A DNA stretch of 64,000 nucleotides, taken from positions 11,030,372-11,094,371 of the forward strand of contig OU964930.1 of assembly GCA_918807975.1 (NCBI GenBank), written 5' to 3'. Made by a program: the position numbers and the translations under genes. Source of the stretch: Aplidium turbinatum. Taxonomy: Eukaryota > Chordata > Ascidiacea > Aplousobranchia > Polyclinidae. Shown piece by piece: positions 19,501 through 31,500 of the stretch (positions within the stretch are counted from its first letter, which is position 1; each line of letters begins with the position of its first letter). The notes below the pieces were generated by a model that saw only the letters and a program-made list of their open reading frames with translations, was not told the origin of the DNA and did not search any database.

Positions 19501-22500
19501 TGTCTGTGTTTTATTACATTTAATTATAATTTCTCTATTGTTATGTAGGCTACTTTTTTCTGAATCTGCATGGTCACCCTGAGCCGGTTTCCTGCAATGT
19601 TTATTTTTCTGAGTCTTTTATGACATCACAACTGAATATTTAAGTGGCGTTGTTTATTATTTGTGGTGTGTAAAACAATATTTGTTATTCCTACTTACCA
19701 TGCCAAAGTGCAGAAGCATCGAGCAATGCACAAGCAAGGTATCTTCAAAGATGAATTCAGTTGTTCTATCTTGATTACTTTGGTAAGAAATTCTAGCTAG
19801 CTGGTGATCAGTGGCGTTGCCAGGGGTGTGGAGGGGTTGGGTATTGCAAAGAGCGAGTTTTGCCATTACCAAACATTCAAATATCTCAGCCAGGAATTAG
19901 CAACAAGGAAACATAGAGAACTGTAGCTTTATTTCCGAAAAATGCCGAAGAAAACATGATCTTATCCTTATGCTATGCCACCGGACAGCACCATTTTACA
20001 AGAACATTCATGACCATATTTTTGTTGAAAAGACTCTCAGAATGCACCAAATTCAAAGTATTTTGCAAAACTTTCTGGGGGAGGCCCCCCAGACCCCTCG
20101 CTGATGGGTGTCGCCATAAGCGAAACACACCGTCAAAACCCCCATTTCAAAATTATTGGCTACGCCACTGCTGGTGATCTTGTAATGTTAGTTTTTCACT
20201 GTTATCATGCACCGCATACATTATATTTGGGCAATTTCTATAAAAGCGTGCACATTTGGGCAAATTTACGTTCTGCCCCCCCAAAATGGTTTGGTCTCGT
20301 ACGGCTATGGTTGGAACACATTGTTTCTGGCAAACAATATGGCATGTGATATATAATGGCTCGTATAAATGCTGAGATTTGTTCAAAAACGTTTGTTTTA
20401 TTTTGTATGAAAATTTATTTTTTCTGTTGTCGTTATTTTGGAGTCCATGTCGATGGCAACCCTGAATATTGCAGTGGCGTATACGCCGCACACCCATCAA
20501 ACATGGTTGATTCATCAATCATCATACAGTTAAACATGCAAGTAGGCTACTTGGTAGCCTATATAAATGGTGAAGGTAGGGTATACAAGTAGCCTAAGTA
20601 CTTGGTAGCCTATATAAAAGGTGAAGGTTTGGTATGCAAGTAACTAGGCTCTTGGCAACCTATAAAAAAGGTGAAGGCATGGTATGTAAGTAAGTAGGCT
20701 ACTTGATAGCCTACATAAAAGGTGATGGCAGGGTATGTAAGTAAGTAGGCTACTTGATAGCCTACATAAAAGGTGAAGGCATGGTATGCAAGTAAGTAGG
20801 CTACTTGGTAGCCTATATAAATGATGAAGGCAGGGTATACAAGTACGGTAGCCTACATAAAAGGTGATGGCAGGGTATGCAAGTACGTAGGCTGCTTGGT
20901 AGCCTACATAAAAGGTGAAGGCATGTTATGCAAGTAAGTAGGCTTCTTGATACCCTATATAAATGGTGAAGGCATGGTATGTAAGTAAGTAGGCTACTTG
21001 GTAGCAGCCTATATAAATGATGAAGGCATGGTATGCAATTAACCTATAAGTACTTGGTAGCCTATATAAAGGTTGATGGCAGGGTATGCAAGTAAGTAGG
21101 CTACTTGGTAGCCTATATAAAAAAGGTAAAGGCATGGTATGCAAGTAAGTAGGCTTCTTGGTAGCCTACATAAAAGGTGAAGGCATGGTATGCAAGTAAG
21201 TAGGCTACTTGGTAGCCTATATAAAAGGTAAAAGCATGGTATGCAAGTAAGTAGGCTACTTGGTAGCCTATATAAAAGGTGAAGGCATGGTATGTAAATA
21301 AGTAGGCCACTTGGTGGCCTATATAAATGGTGAAGGCATGGTATGCAAGTAGCCTAAGTACTTGGTAGCGTATATAAAAGGTGATGACAGGGTAGCCTAT
21401 GCAAGTAAGTAGGCTATTTGGTAGCCTATATAAAAGGCGAAGGCATGATATGCACGTAAGTCGGTTTCTTGGTAGCCTATATAAAAGATGAAGGCACGGT
21501 ATGTAAGTAAGTAGGCTACTTAGTAGCCTATAGGGCCTATAAAAAGTGAAGTCAGGGTATATGGACGACACAGGTATCAGATAAGTATCAGTGCTCAGTG
21601 AAGGCAGAACAGATAGGGTGTTACCCTACTGACTGAAGCAAGTACCATAATTGGGTTCTGTTTCAATGAAACATATAATCATAATAGTGAAGTGAAGGGA
21701 TATTTAAAACACAATTCGCAATTTATTACAGGTATTCAGGACAGTAATTCGTAATAGTGCTAGTGGTAGCCTACCAGTCGTATTTTACGTTGATTGATTG
21801 AATGCAAATAATGACAACATACTCGTTGATCCGGTGGAGTCAGCAGAAACTCACTGAGCCATCAATTCTACGCAATTTTAGCATCCAACAGCTCACAGAG
21901 CTTTTCGTCGAGACCGATGTTCCTACATCGATTGACAGTTTTCCATGCTGCACACAAGCAGTTGAGCGCGCAGTCAAACTCGCCACCGAAGTGAGCAATG
22001 AAGTCATCGACCACGATAGTAGACATGAATTTATTCTGACGCGAACTGCTGCTCGTTCACAGCGTCCACGTTTTGAGTCAAAGAAAGATTACGTTCTGTG
22101 ATTGTTTTTGACTGTTTACGTCGTTTTGTGTATTTTTTATGTTTTTAATTATATACTTTTTTTTTGAAAATTTTTTTTTAATTTTTTTATTTGGGTGATA
22201 TTGATTTTTTTTGTGCGGCGTCTTCCCGCGGCCCGATCTAAAAAAGGTTTTCAGATTATTTGTTTGTGACCTTTGAAGCCTCCTATCTGAGCCGAGTTGC
22301 TAAGTGATTTAACAAAAAACGTGCATTGACGGCCCTCCCTAGTGCGTATTAATTACTTGTTTTGTCGCTTTCAAGCATACGTTTGGTGGTTGAGGATTTA
22401 GATTAAGTGGACGGGAAGGCAAAGGAAACCGAATGCTCATGAGCGGTGTCGAACCGATGTCCTTTCGAGTGCCGTTTCAGGGCTCTCACCACTCGGCTAT

Positions 22501-25500
22501 GTAGCCGACAAAATAAGTTAAAGACTCGTGCAGCAGAAAAACGTTTTCAATAACTTTTTTAATCACGCTACCAAACCCACCGTATTTGAGCAAGATTTCA
22601 TTTTGTTCGTCTCGTGAGGTGAACAAGATTTTGGGAGTGAGTCCCTTTGTTGAAAATCCCTGCCACAACTTGGACGGTGGCGGTTTGGCGTCCGGGTGAA
22701 CTTTAACGTGCAAAGTGACAGAGAATCCTTCGGGAAATTTCTCCTGGATGTCGCAAGCATCGAGGTCGTACCTGCAAAAACAAAGGAACGTATGAATTGA
22801 TGATACCGTAATACAAACTTATCCATGCTAAAGCCTCAGTTTGAAACATGCAAGTTTTTACATCAACATTCCTAAGAGGGGATAATTTTTTCTTTGGAAT
22901 GCATTAACTTTAAAGGTGGATAGGAAGAGAAATAGGGACGTGCAGAAAGAGCAGGTAAAAGATGAGGCAGACAAGGTCGGAGTAAAAGATGCAATGGACA
23001 CAAGGAGATGCTGCAGAACAATCGCTGCAAGGAAAGAAACGGTCATCCCAACTAGAGAGGGGACAAAATCGAATTTTAGATGATGATGGAAGACCATGAT
23101 GAAAAGGTGGAAATTGCTTCTGGTTGGAAACAAAGAAAAACACTTCATTAAGCTAAAACAAGTGACATGACACGTTCTATAGTACAAGGTTACATGATTT
23201 TTTCTTCTGCATATGTAAGTCTGGAGAACAACCCGTAAACGACGTTACCATCGGTCGTACCGCAGACGTTTGCGTGTGACAGCCCAAAAGAATGGTCGCT
23301 TAACGTTTAGAACACTTTACAGCTGTGTAGTCGGGGTCAATCTGCTTTGAGGCGTAAATAACATGAAGAAAACTGCAAAATATGATAAAAATAGTATGAT
23401 ATAAACTTCAATGCACGCACGTTGTAAAAGTGATCTTGGTTGCTTCGACAGGTACAAAGCCAGTGTTGAATTGCAGTTGAAACATCTTCACTCCAGTTTG
23501 TTTCGCTTGCAACTGCAACTTTCCTCCCAGAATCTGCCGAGCGTGATAGAGCGTCAGTGTGACGTCAGAGCCCGCTCCTCCTCCCACTCTAGCGCCAACA
23601 TCGATCGTTGCGTTGCCCTCTTCCGATGTGAAGCCCCTTCAAAAAATAAACAAAACAATTTAGCCAATGTAAAGCGTTGGGTCTTTTAAAATCGAGAACA
23701 CGTGCTTCTTGTAACAGTGCATACACTTGCTTCTTCATTTTCTGTGCAAGACTATGTTCACATTGGTGAAGCCGTTTGTCCGGGTTTAGACAAATACGTT
23801 TTAGCTTAGCTTATTAAAATATATTAAAATTAAGTTTTGAATGAAGGCAGGTGATAGGCGACTTTTTGAGCAATTTTTTTTACATCAACTTAATGAGAAT
23901 TGAAAACGTTTTCATTCAGCTCCAAGACAAACAAAAGAAAAACTTGTCTAACCTTAGATCATTATATATAAAGTGTGATCAAACTTTCTATTATAAAAGA
24001 TTCAAAAGCAAGAAGTGAAATGAAATATTTAGAAATTGTCACGCAACACCAAGCCGATGAAGTTTACAACAAAAATTATGACAATTTTAAGCTTTGTCTT
24101 TCTTATTTATAAACAGAATTCATTGCTTGCAGGGGCAGTTGTGAAAAAAAATTGACACTTAAAAGTATTTACTTTCGGCAACAGAAAAAGGCGTCGTGGC
24201 TAAGCTTACTTCATTAAGTCGTAATCTTTTGATGTGGTCAGAACTCTCTGCTCGCCGACGTGAACCTCGCAGAAAGGCTTGCACCCGTTGCGGATACGAT
24301 TGAAAAGAGGAACAGGCGACATCACAATCTTCTCGATGCTGACATGGTAGGAATGGGGAAACGGAACCTTATTCGGAGACGAGCCATCGGGTGGAGAGGA
24401 CGCCATGTTGCAAATGTACTCAATGTATCTGAGAAACAATATCAAAGTTGATATTGTAGAATTGGAGTTACAGGGCAGATTTATCAAAGTTCACTTGAGT
24501 TTCAACATTACTTACTTTGGAACACAGCAAAAGTAGATACCAAATTTTACATCCTGCCAAGAAAGTGAAACATCTTACGTACAACAACTGTGATAAATCA
24601 ATCCAACAGTGCCCGATTTTAAGTAACATCAAGAATTGCAGTTGTTGGCACTTCTACAATTGCTCAGTTTTTTGTTTTTTTTATTGTTAACTTCTTTGTT
24701 GCTCGACAAACTGACGACTCTCATAGATTTGGTAAGTAAGTTCCACAAACTTTCATGCTTCAAAATCTAAGAAAAAGTATTCTAGTATTAAAAGAACTTA
24801 CTTAGGGAGCTACTCGGCGAAAACACAACATCTAACACATAAAAGGTCCATAGTTACCTCCGATGTGAAGCACTGAGACCTGGAGGCATTCGCTGTATAC
24901 TGAACATAAACAGAGCGGCTTCCGCGGTGTTGAAGAGTCCGCAGAGGATAAATAAGGAGCAAGTGACAACCGCGGATTGAGCCTTGCCATCCTGAAGATG
25001 TAATAGTGAAGTTGGTGAGAGGCGAAAAGTAAAACATCTTGTGCTTCTACTGAACCATATAAAGACTGAGTCAGCTACATAGCCGAGTGGTCAGAGCACT
25101 ACTTCGACACTTGAAAGGGGGTTCGACACCGCTCAAAACATGTGGCTGTGTCTTTGGCAAGACACTTAAAGGAATACCTAATGGTGGATAGGAACATTGG
25201 ATTCCTTGCTTTCCGTCCACTTAATCTAAAATTTTAACCACCGGAGGTAAACCTGGATGCGACAACAAAAAAATTAAATACTTATATAAGTCTCTGATCA
25301 TTGAAATAGAAATTATTTCAGAGCAAGAATGTCTTTGACCAATCTTTCAAGCAATTCAGGAAAGATGAAAAGCGTTCAAGATAGGGAATCACTTACAGTG
25401 CAGTGTATGATCGCCGCGTTATTAGGGTCCTTCTTCAGCCATTGGATGATGTGCTTGCAAACGGTGAAGAGGGTTTTCATTGGAGGGGCTTGTCTCTCGG

Positions 25501-28500
25501 GCCAACCTATCTGGACTACTCTGTTGTGAAATCTGAAACGTTCAGTGAAAAACGTTTACCTTTCCTTACGTCCAACCAAGATGCATTTATTTTCTCTTGC
25601 GTACGACAACCAAGACTATAACTTTTACTATGGACGTGACGAGCAAGTTTTGTTTTGAGGCTATGCCCGAATACAGACAGCCTTTTACTTATGAAGCATC
25701 ATCCAAGCGTCATGCTGAAACAAATAGTGAAATGATTTAACTCTACCTCACCTCGAAGCACTGTACTGTCGAGGGGAAAGGTTGTAGACAGCATAATGAG
25801 TTTCGTGCCTGGCGTCAAGAAAAGCACAGACCTCGTCAATGTTGTTCTTGTACGCAGCCTCCATCCCGTCAGCAGGAAATGACATCACTAAACGACAAGG
25901 CAAAGTCAAAACGTCACCGTCGTATCATTACCGAATAAATTTTTACGGTTTACCACTTTGGCAGCGCTCTCATCGAAGTTGAAGTTAGTAGCTCAATTCA
26001 AGCGAATTCAACCTAGAGTGGTTTCAACCAACATTTTGTGAACGTTCCGGCGTTAGACTCTGTACGAATACAGGTCTATCGCAAGTGTGCTTTTGAATGA
26101 AGGCTAGTTTGTATGCAAAATCATGTGGATGATTTTAAACAGTTAGCTGGATATTTTTTTGTGATTTCTTACAAAATAAAATATGAATTTAAAAATAGTA
26201 TTAGTTTTCGTTTAAATCATAAAAACCTTTTTTATTGTAAAGTAAAAAAAAACGGCTTGGTTGTGCAACTATGGATTAGCATCACTAAACATTAAACAAA
26301 TGCACTCGCTCAAACGTACATCCAGACACAGCGATTGTGTTCAATTACACACCTGCCACTTTAGATGTAATGTAAGTGATATCCATGTCTGACTTGGCAA
26401 TGTTGGCGACCGACTGCACAACTTTAGAGGAAGTATCACGAATGTTTGTGAATAGCTTCCCAGCTCCACCTTTCATCATGCTGAATATTCCGGACCCTTC
26501 TGCAACGGACCCTGTGATATGTAGATAAATTTAATCGGCGAAATGTAACACTACTTGAAACTCTTGGTGAGGTCTTAAAGCTGATAGCCATTATTTCAGT
26601 GCAGTCAAACTTTTGAGGAACGAAGAAAATCCTCTGATCATTAAGCTCGTGGCATTATCTGCTGCATTAGTTTCCTTTTTGAAGTGCTTGATCAATTTCA
26701 TGTTTAAAAAATAGCTCACTACGCATACGGTCCACTCCACAACACTATTATCTCATTGGAATAGGTCGAAAAACTAAATACAACCACATCCAGTTCGTTA
26801 TTATACCTTTAATTTATATCAAGATAACACCATCTTACAAAAATCCTCTCCCTCTTGGCAATACTATAAGTTTATAATGAAATCATAATAGAATTATCAG
26901 TAAAGCACCATATTCATCCGCCATATTCCACGAGCAATCCTCGTCATCGCTTGCAGTGTCGTCTGCACCCCATAAACACTTTCCTTCTTCTTGGTTCGAC
27001 AGCTGTTTGCCATAATAACGAAAGTAGTACTGCAGATTTGCAGAGGTTTTCGAATTGCTTGTAGTGTGTTCAGCAAGTTCTTTGGTCGTATCTCTACGGT
27101 TTGCTACTTTGGTCTGACATATTGAGTCCTTGCTGCCACAGTTTCTAGGCTTCGTTGAGGTCCTGCTACAAGTCAGCTGTCTGTCGCGGCGGCCGGGCTC
27201 TAGCAAAGCTCTGCTTATGAAACTAGTAAACATTTTCCAAGCAAATCTACTGCATTGCATCAAATACTAGCTTTGCTCAAATGATGCGACAGCCGAGGCA
27301 AAATGCAATGCAGAAAATGGTATGAATATTGCACGCATTCCGAAACAACACAGCCTACGCTACAGTAGAGACATATCACACCATATTAACGCAATAAATT
27401 ATTTACAATAAGCTTGATAATACAGAAACTGAAAAATGTCAGCAACCTTCAATCACAGGTTACAAAGCACTGCGTTCAATAGCAACCTCAACTGCAAGAA
27501 GCTTCTCATAATCAAATTTCTATAATTCCAACAGATGTACTCAAAATTTACTAAACGCCACTACCTCCTTCAAGTTCGACTACATTATATTTCCATACCA
27601 AAGTTTTCGTTTAAAAAAACAAAAAAGTGAAGATCTAAAGTTGTTGCAAATTAAAGCTCTGGCTTCTGTGAAAGCGCAGCAAACGCTGGGCTAGGTAATG
27701 AAAAATAATTCACAAATCAATACTTTTATAACGAACCGGCTTCCTTTACGTACGGAAAGGTTTAGGGAATCACACATTCCCACAGACACAACCGCAACAC
27801 GAACCAGACATCCAAAAATCGATACTGCAAAACGAACTTCATTTTGTACTTCAGCGCACTCGACACACTATGAATTAGCCAGAATTAAACTTGATAGCTC
27901 AACCAGTCGACTTCGAAGAGCGTATTTTTGTTTTATTTGATCTGAAACCAGGTTAATCAAAAATCGATTAAACTAATGCTATCAAGGAGCAAGCTTTAAG
28001 TGAATTTGAAATTTAAGTTACAAGCTTTTTCACTGTTGACGATATTTCTTGAGAATGTTGTGCATCAACTATGCAGTCGGTAGAAAGGCCGAGTAATCAA
28101 TTTTGTATAAGTTAAGCAAAGAACGCATACCGCACATTTGTATCTCCTTCAGCATCAATCAGTGAGTGGTATGAATAAATAAATGATTCAAAAATTTCAG
28201 AATCAAATAATTCAGAATAAACTGACCAAAACTGGTTAGGATAAAGCAGGGGTGCCAAAAGTGTTGCCCACGGGAACAATATCTGCGTCGCCGTCCCCCA
28301 TCTGGGCTCATAACGTACTTAAGTTATACTGTAAACCTGGGTGACTTTAGCAGGTTTTTAGAAGACTTTTGTTGGAAAAACATAATCTTGCTAGATACTT
28401 TTTAAATTATGTTTCTATTAGAGGAACATTAGCAGGAAAATAAACAGGCCAAAAGCAATATTGTTTATAGTTGATATTATATAACCTTTTTTTATTGAAG

Positions 28501-31500
28501 TAGTGGCTAATGTCACCCGCCCAAGTGGGTGACTTTAGCCACTTGGTTGAATGTTATAGTATACTATGGCTAACACTCTGAAACGGCACAAGTAGGCCTG
28601 TAAATGGGTTAGTTTAGCCAAATTAATGTTTTTAAGAAACAAATCCTTTATTAAAAGTTATTTGTATGCCAACTTTAAAGGGTCAAACTGCCCTACCTTA
28701 CTACGTTGCTATGTACAGAATAACTACACAGAGTTTATGCAAACATGGCTGCCGGCTGGGTTTTTAAACAAACAGCTCAAACAAGAAAACTAAAAAAACA
28801 GTCAAAAGTATACTGTCCTTGTCTCCAGGTGTGTAGAGTAGCTGCTTTCTCCTCGGGTGTTGGAGGAAATAATATTCTTGTTCTCTATAATTTCCTGCAT
28901 ATTATCATAATTATGCGTAAACACACTGGTCTTTTTTCATGTGTAAACACATTGGTCTTTTCCCTTTCTCTATCCCACTCCTGCCCATAACACCCACTTT
29001 CAGGTTTGGCTCTTTCAAAACTTCCACTGTTCCTGGATAACTGACTCATAGTTCACTACTACCCAGTGGCCTTGCTGCAAACAAATTTTTAATTTTTTTT
29101 TGCCAAAATAAAATATATTAAACTAATTTTATGATTGAATACAAATCTGAGAGCCAGAAACATGGAAACAATTAAAGGAAAGATAAACTTGACAAATACC
29201 ATCTATTGTACAAATCGCACTTGCCTAACCTATGGCTAAAGTCACCCCCACTCATGGCAAATATCGTACGGTACCACTTTATTTTAAGCTCTTTCACTTC
29301 ACAAGTTTTAACAAATCTTTAGGTTTTTGTGTGTACTAGTTCTCTATCAACCATAAAATGAATTGCAGAGGCACATTTTCAAATTTGCATAATGTCTGTG
29401 TACAAACCCCCCTAATTTGGGAAGATGCGATTTCTGCTTCTCAAACCTGATCTACTTCATAACCTGTAAACCAGACAAACGTTGCAGAATGAAAACGTAT
29501 TTAAACTTTTTTTCGTAAATACCAACACAAACAGGAAACTACCACCTAAAAAAAGAAAACTGCTCACGTCAAAGATCCAATATTTGGTTATAAATTTTGT
29601 TTTGATTTTTGGCTAAAGTCACCCTCACAGGAAAAAGTCACCCTGCTTTACAGTATCACTTATGATGAATAAAACTGAGTAGTTGTAGACAAATTTTTCG
29701 GCCTTTTTAAAAAATTTGTAATTGAAGTAGCATAAATTTCAAAACGTGTAGCCAATATAGTATTAAGGTCATTTTTAGCCTGCAAGACCAACAAGTCAAA
29801 ATAACGCCTACATGCTTGGCGTTTGGCTTGTAATCATTGGGTTACATCATAATCATGTATATATAATAATAGCTTTTAAAAATTTCCAACTTTTATGCCA
29901 AATTTCAAAGACAAAAATGAGTGAAAAATTGAATACCTCCCCCCAAAACAAACACAAATAACAAAATGCGACCCGGGCTGCAGAACTATGGGCACCCCTG
30001 AGTTAAAGTGATTGCCTGATTGGCCTACTTCAAACATGTAAAAAAGCATGAGCTTGTGGTTTTTGTTTACCTTGAATAATTAAACAGACATACGCTTTGA
30101 TTCACTATTTAGGAGGGAAAATCTTCTAATTTGTGCACAATTAACTTCAAAAGAAATTGTTTCCTCGCGAGCTAAAATGCTGTTTTTTTTAGTATTGTCG
30201 TCGTCAAGCACATTCTCAGCCAGCAAAGCAGTCCTTTTTTTCTGTTTCTATAAGTCAAACTATGTAAAAAAGGGCTGATTTCCGGGCTGGGTTGGAACAG
30301 TTTGCTTCAGCATGGACGTCGCTATTTCAGCTCCAGCAGCAAATATCGCAATAAAAACGCTTTCCCAATTAAAGTTTCCATCGCGGTTGAAAATGATGTC
30401 ACAAACTAATAAACAATCTCAACGTCTGACCTTCAAGTTGAAAAGCCTTACAAGTGATCCAGACAGCGAATCAGTAGTTTTTGACATTGTAGTCTGTAGG
30501 CGTTGAATCAATGTAAAAAAACAACTGATTTGCTGTCAGGGGATATACGTCATCAGTTTCAATGGTGCTACTTGATTCAAGAAAGCGAAAGGTGACGCCA
30601 GTGCTTCAGTGTACCTGAACTGGCAAAGAGATCAGTACCCAGCTAGCAAAATTGTTTTTTATACATTGATTCATTAAAAAGTACCAATTTTGTTAGCCGA
30701 GTAGTCAAAGCGATAATTTCAAGTCTGCAAATTTTCTTCTGCTTCAAATTATAAATTTTGACGCTGAAGCAACACAGGCTTCTGTCAAAAACAGACCTTA
30801 CTTATTTTTCAGAATATAAATCTAACCGCCTACACACCAAATTGAATTTAATCGAAATATTTCCAAACAAACTCATATTTGCAATACATAACATAACTTG
30901 TGCATCAATACCAGTCTAACTATATTGAGTCACAAGTTCAGCTGATCATTGATAGTTTAATTTCTCAGAAAATGGAAAAAATAACTGCTTTAAAAGTATG
31001 TTGGGAAAATCGCAAATGATCAAGTTTCAAGAAAAGGCATTTCAAGCAATATGGAGTCACAAAGTGAAGACGTGGCAGTCAGACCTCGTTGAATTGGAAA
31101 TTAATTGTTGAAATCCTCCGCCATTTGACATATACTTAAAAAAGGACTTCAATGTACTTTGTCTCCTTTTCTTGAAATCCTAACAACCAGACAACCTCGC
31201 TTTGAAAGGTAAAACCTCGCTAAAATAACATTATATAGAAGAGGTAGTGAGGTCGGATTAACGAGGCCCAACCGTGTGTATAAGTGTATAACTGTATGTA
31301 ACATTGCGAGGCTTGCATGAATCTCTCAATAATTTGACCCTAAAAAAAAGGGAAAAAAGCAACGAAAAAAGATTAGCAACATGAACGAGAACGTAAGGCA
31401 ATACTCATGCTCACAAACAGGCTCAACTGACTGTTCCAGCGGATCTATTTTACCAGCCAGCCAGTAAGCCACAACAGAAATTGTCAACTGACGCAATGTC

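Larger units (their letters stand above)
18276..20309. mobile_element. hAT-like element nested in the intron-16 transposon
   Basis: Inverted ends CATAGCCGTACGAG, perfect 8-bp duplication GTTGGAAC (18268-18275, 20310-20317). No transposase ORF. It contains a 130-bp tandem repeat, a fragment of the CGGCGAG family (19129-19215) and a further hAT MITE (19809-20170). Confidence 0.85.
17867..22341 (+). mobile_element. Unclassified DNA transposon (8-bp TSD) in GAK intron 16
   Basis: Inverted ends TAGGGAGGGCCGTC, with CTTAGCAACTCG shared further in, and a perfect 8-bp duplication GTGCGTAT (17859-17866, 22342-22349). The 8-bp TSD suggests hAT or P superfamily. A transposase-like ORF end lies at 21802-22101, 240 bp from the right terminus. 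The interior also holds a 51-bp minisatellite and a nested hAT-like element (18276-20309). The body of the transposase is missing. Confidence 0.82.

Noticed and set aside
20545-21560. Regular direct repeats resembling a CRISPR array
   Set aside because: No unique spacers, units vary and abut, and the DNA is animal nuclear; it is a minisatellite.
20926-21571. Long - strand ORFs with a 17-residue repeat ([17 protein letters not shown] type)
   Set aside because: They are the translation of the 51-bp minisatellite; the unit length is a multiple of three, so frames stay open by chance.
25518-25522. Alternative GAK exon 12 acceptor near 25521
   Set aside because: Would drop the conserved FHNR; the acceptor at 25533 restores it in phase.
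28745-28990. 81-codon + strand ORF
   Set aside because: Lies within a nested TIR element and shows no conserved domain.
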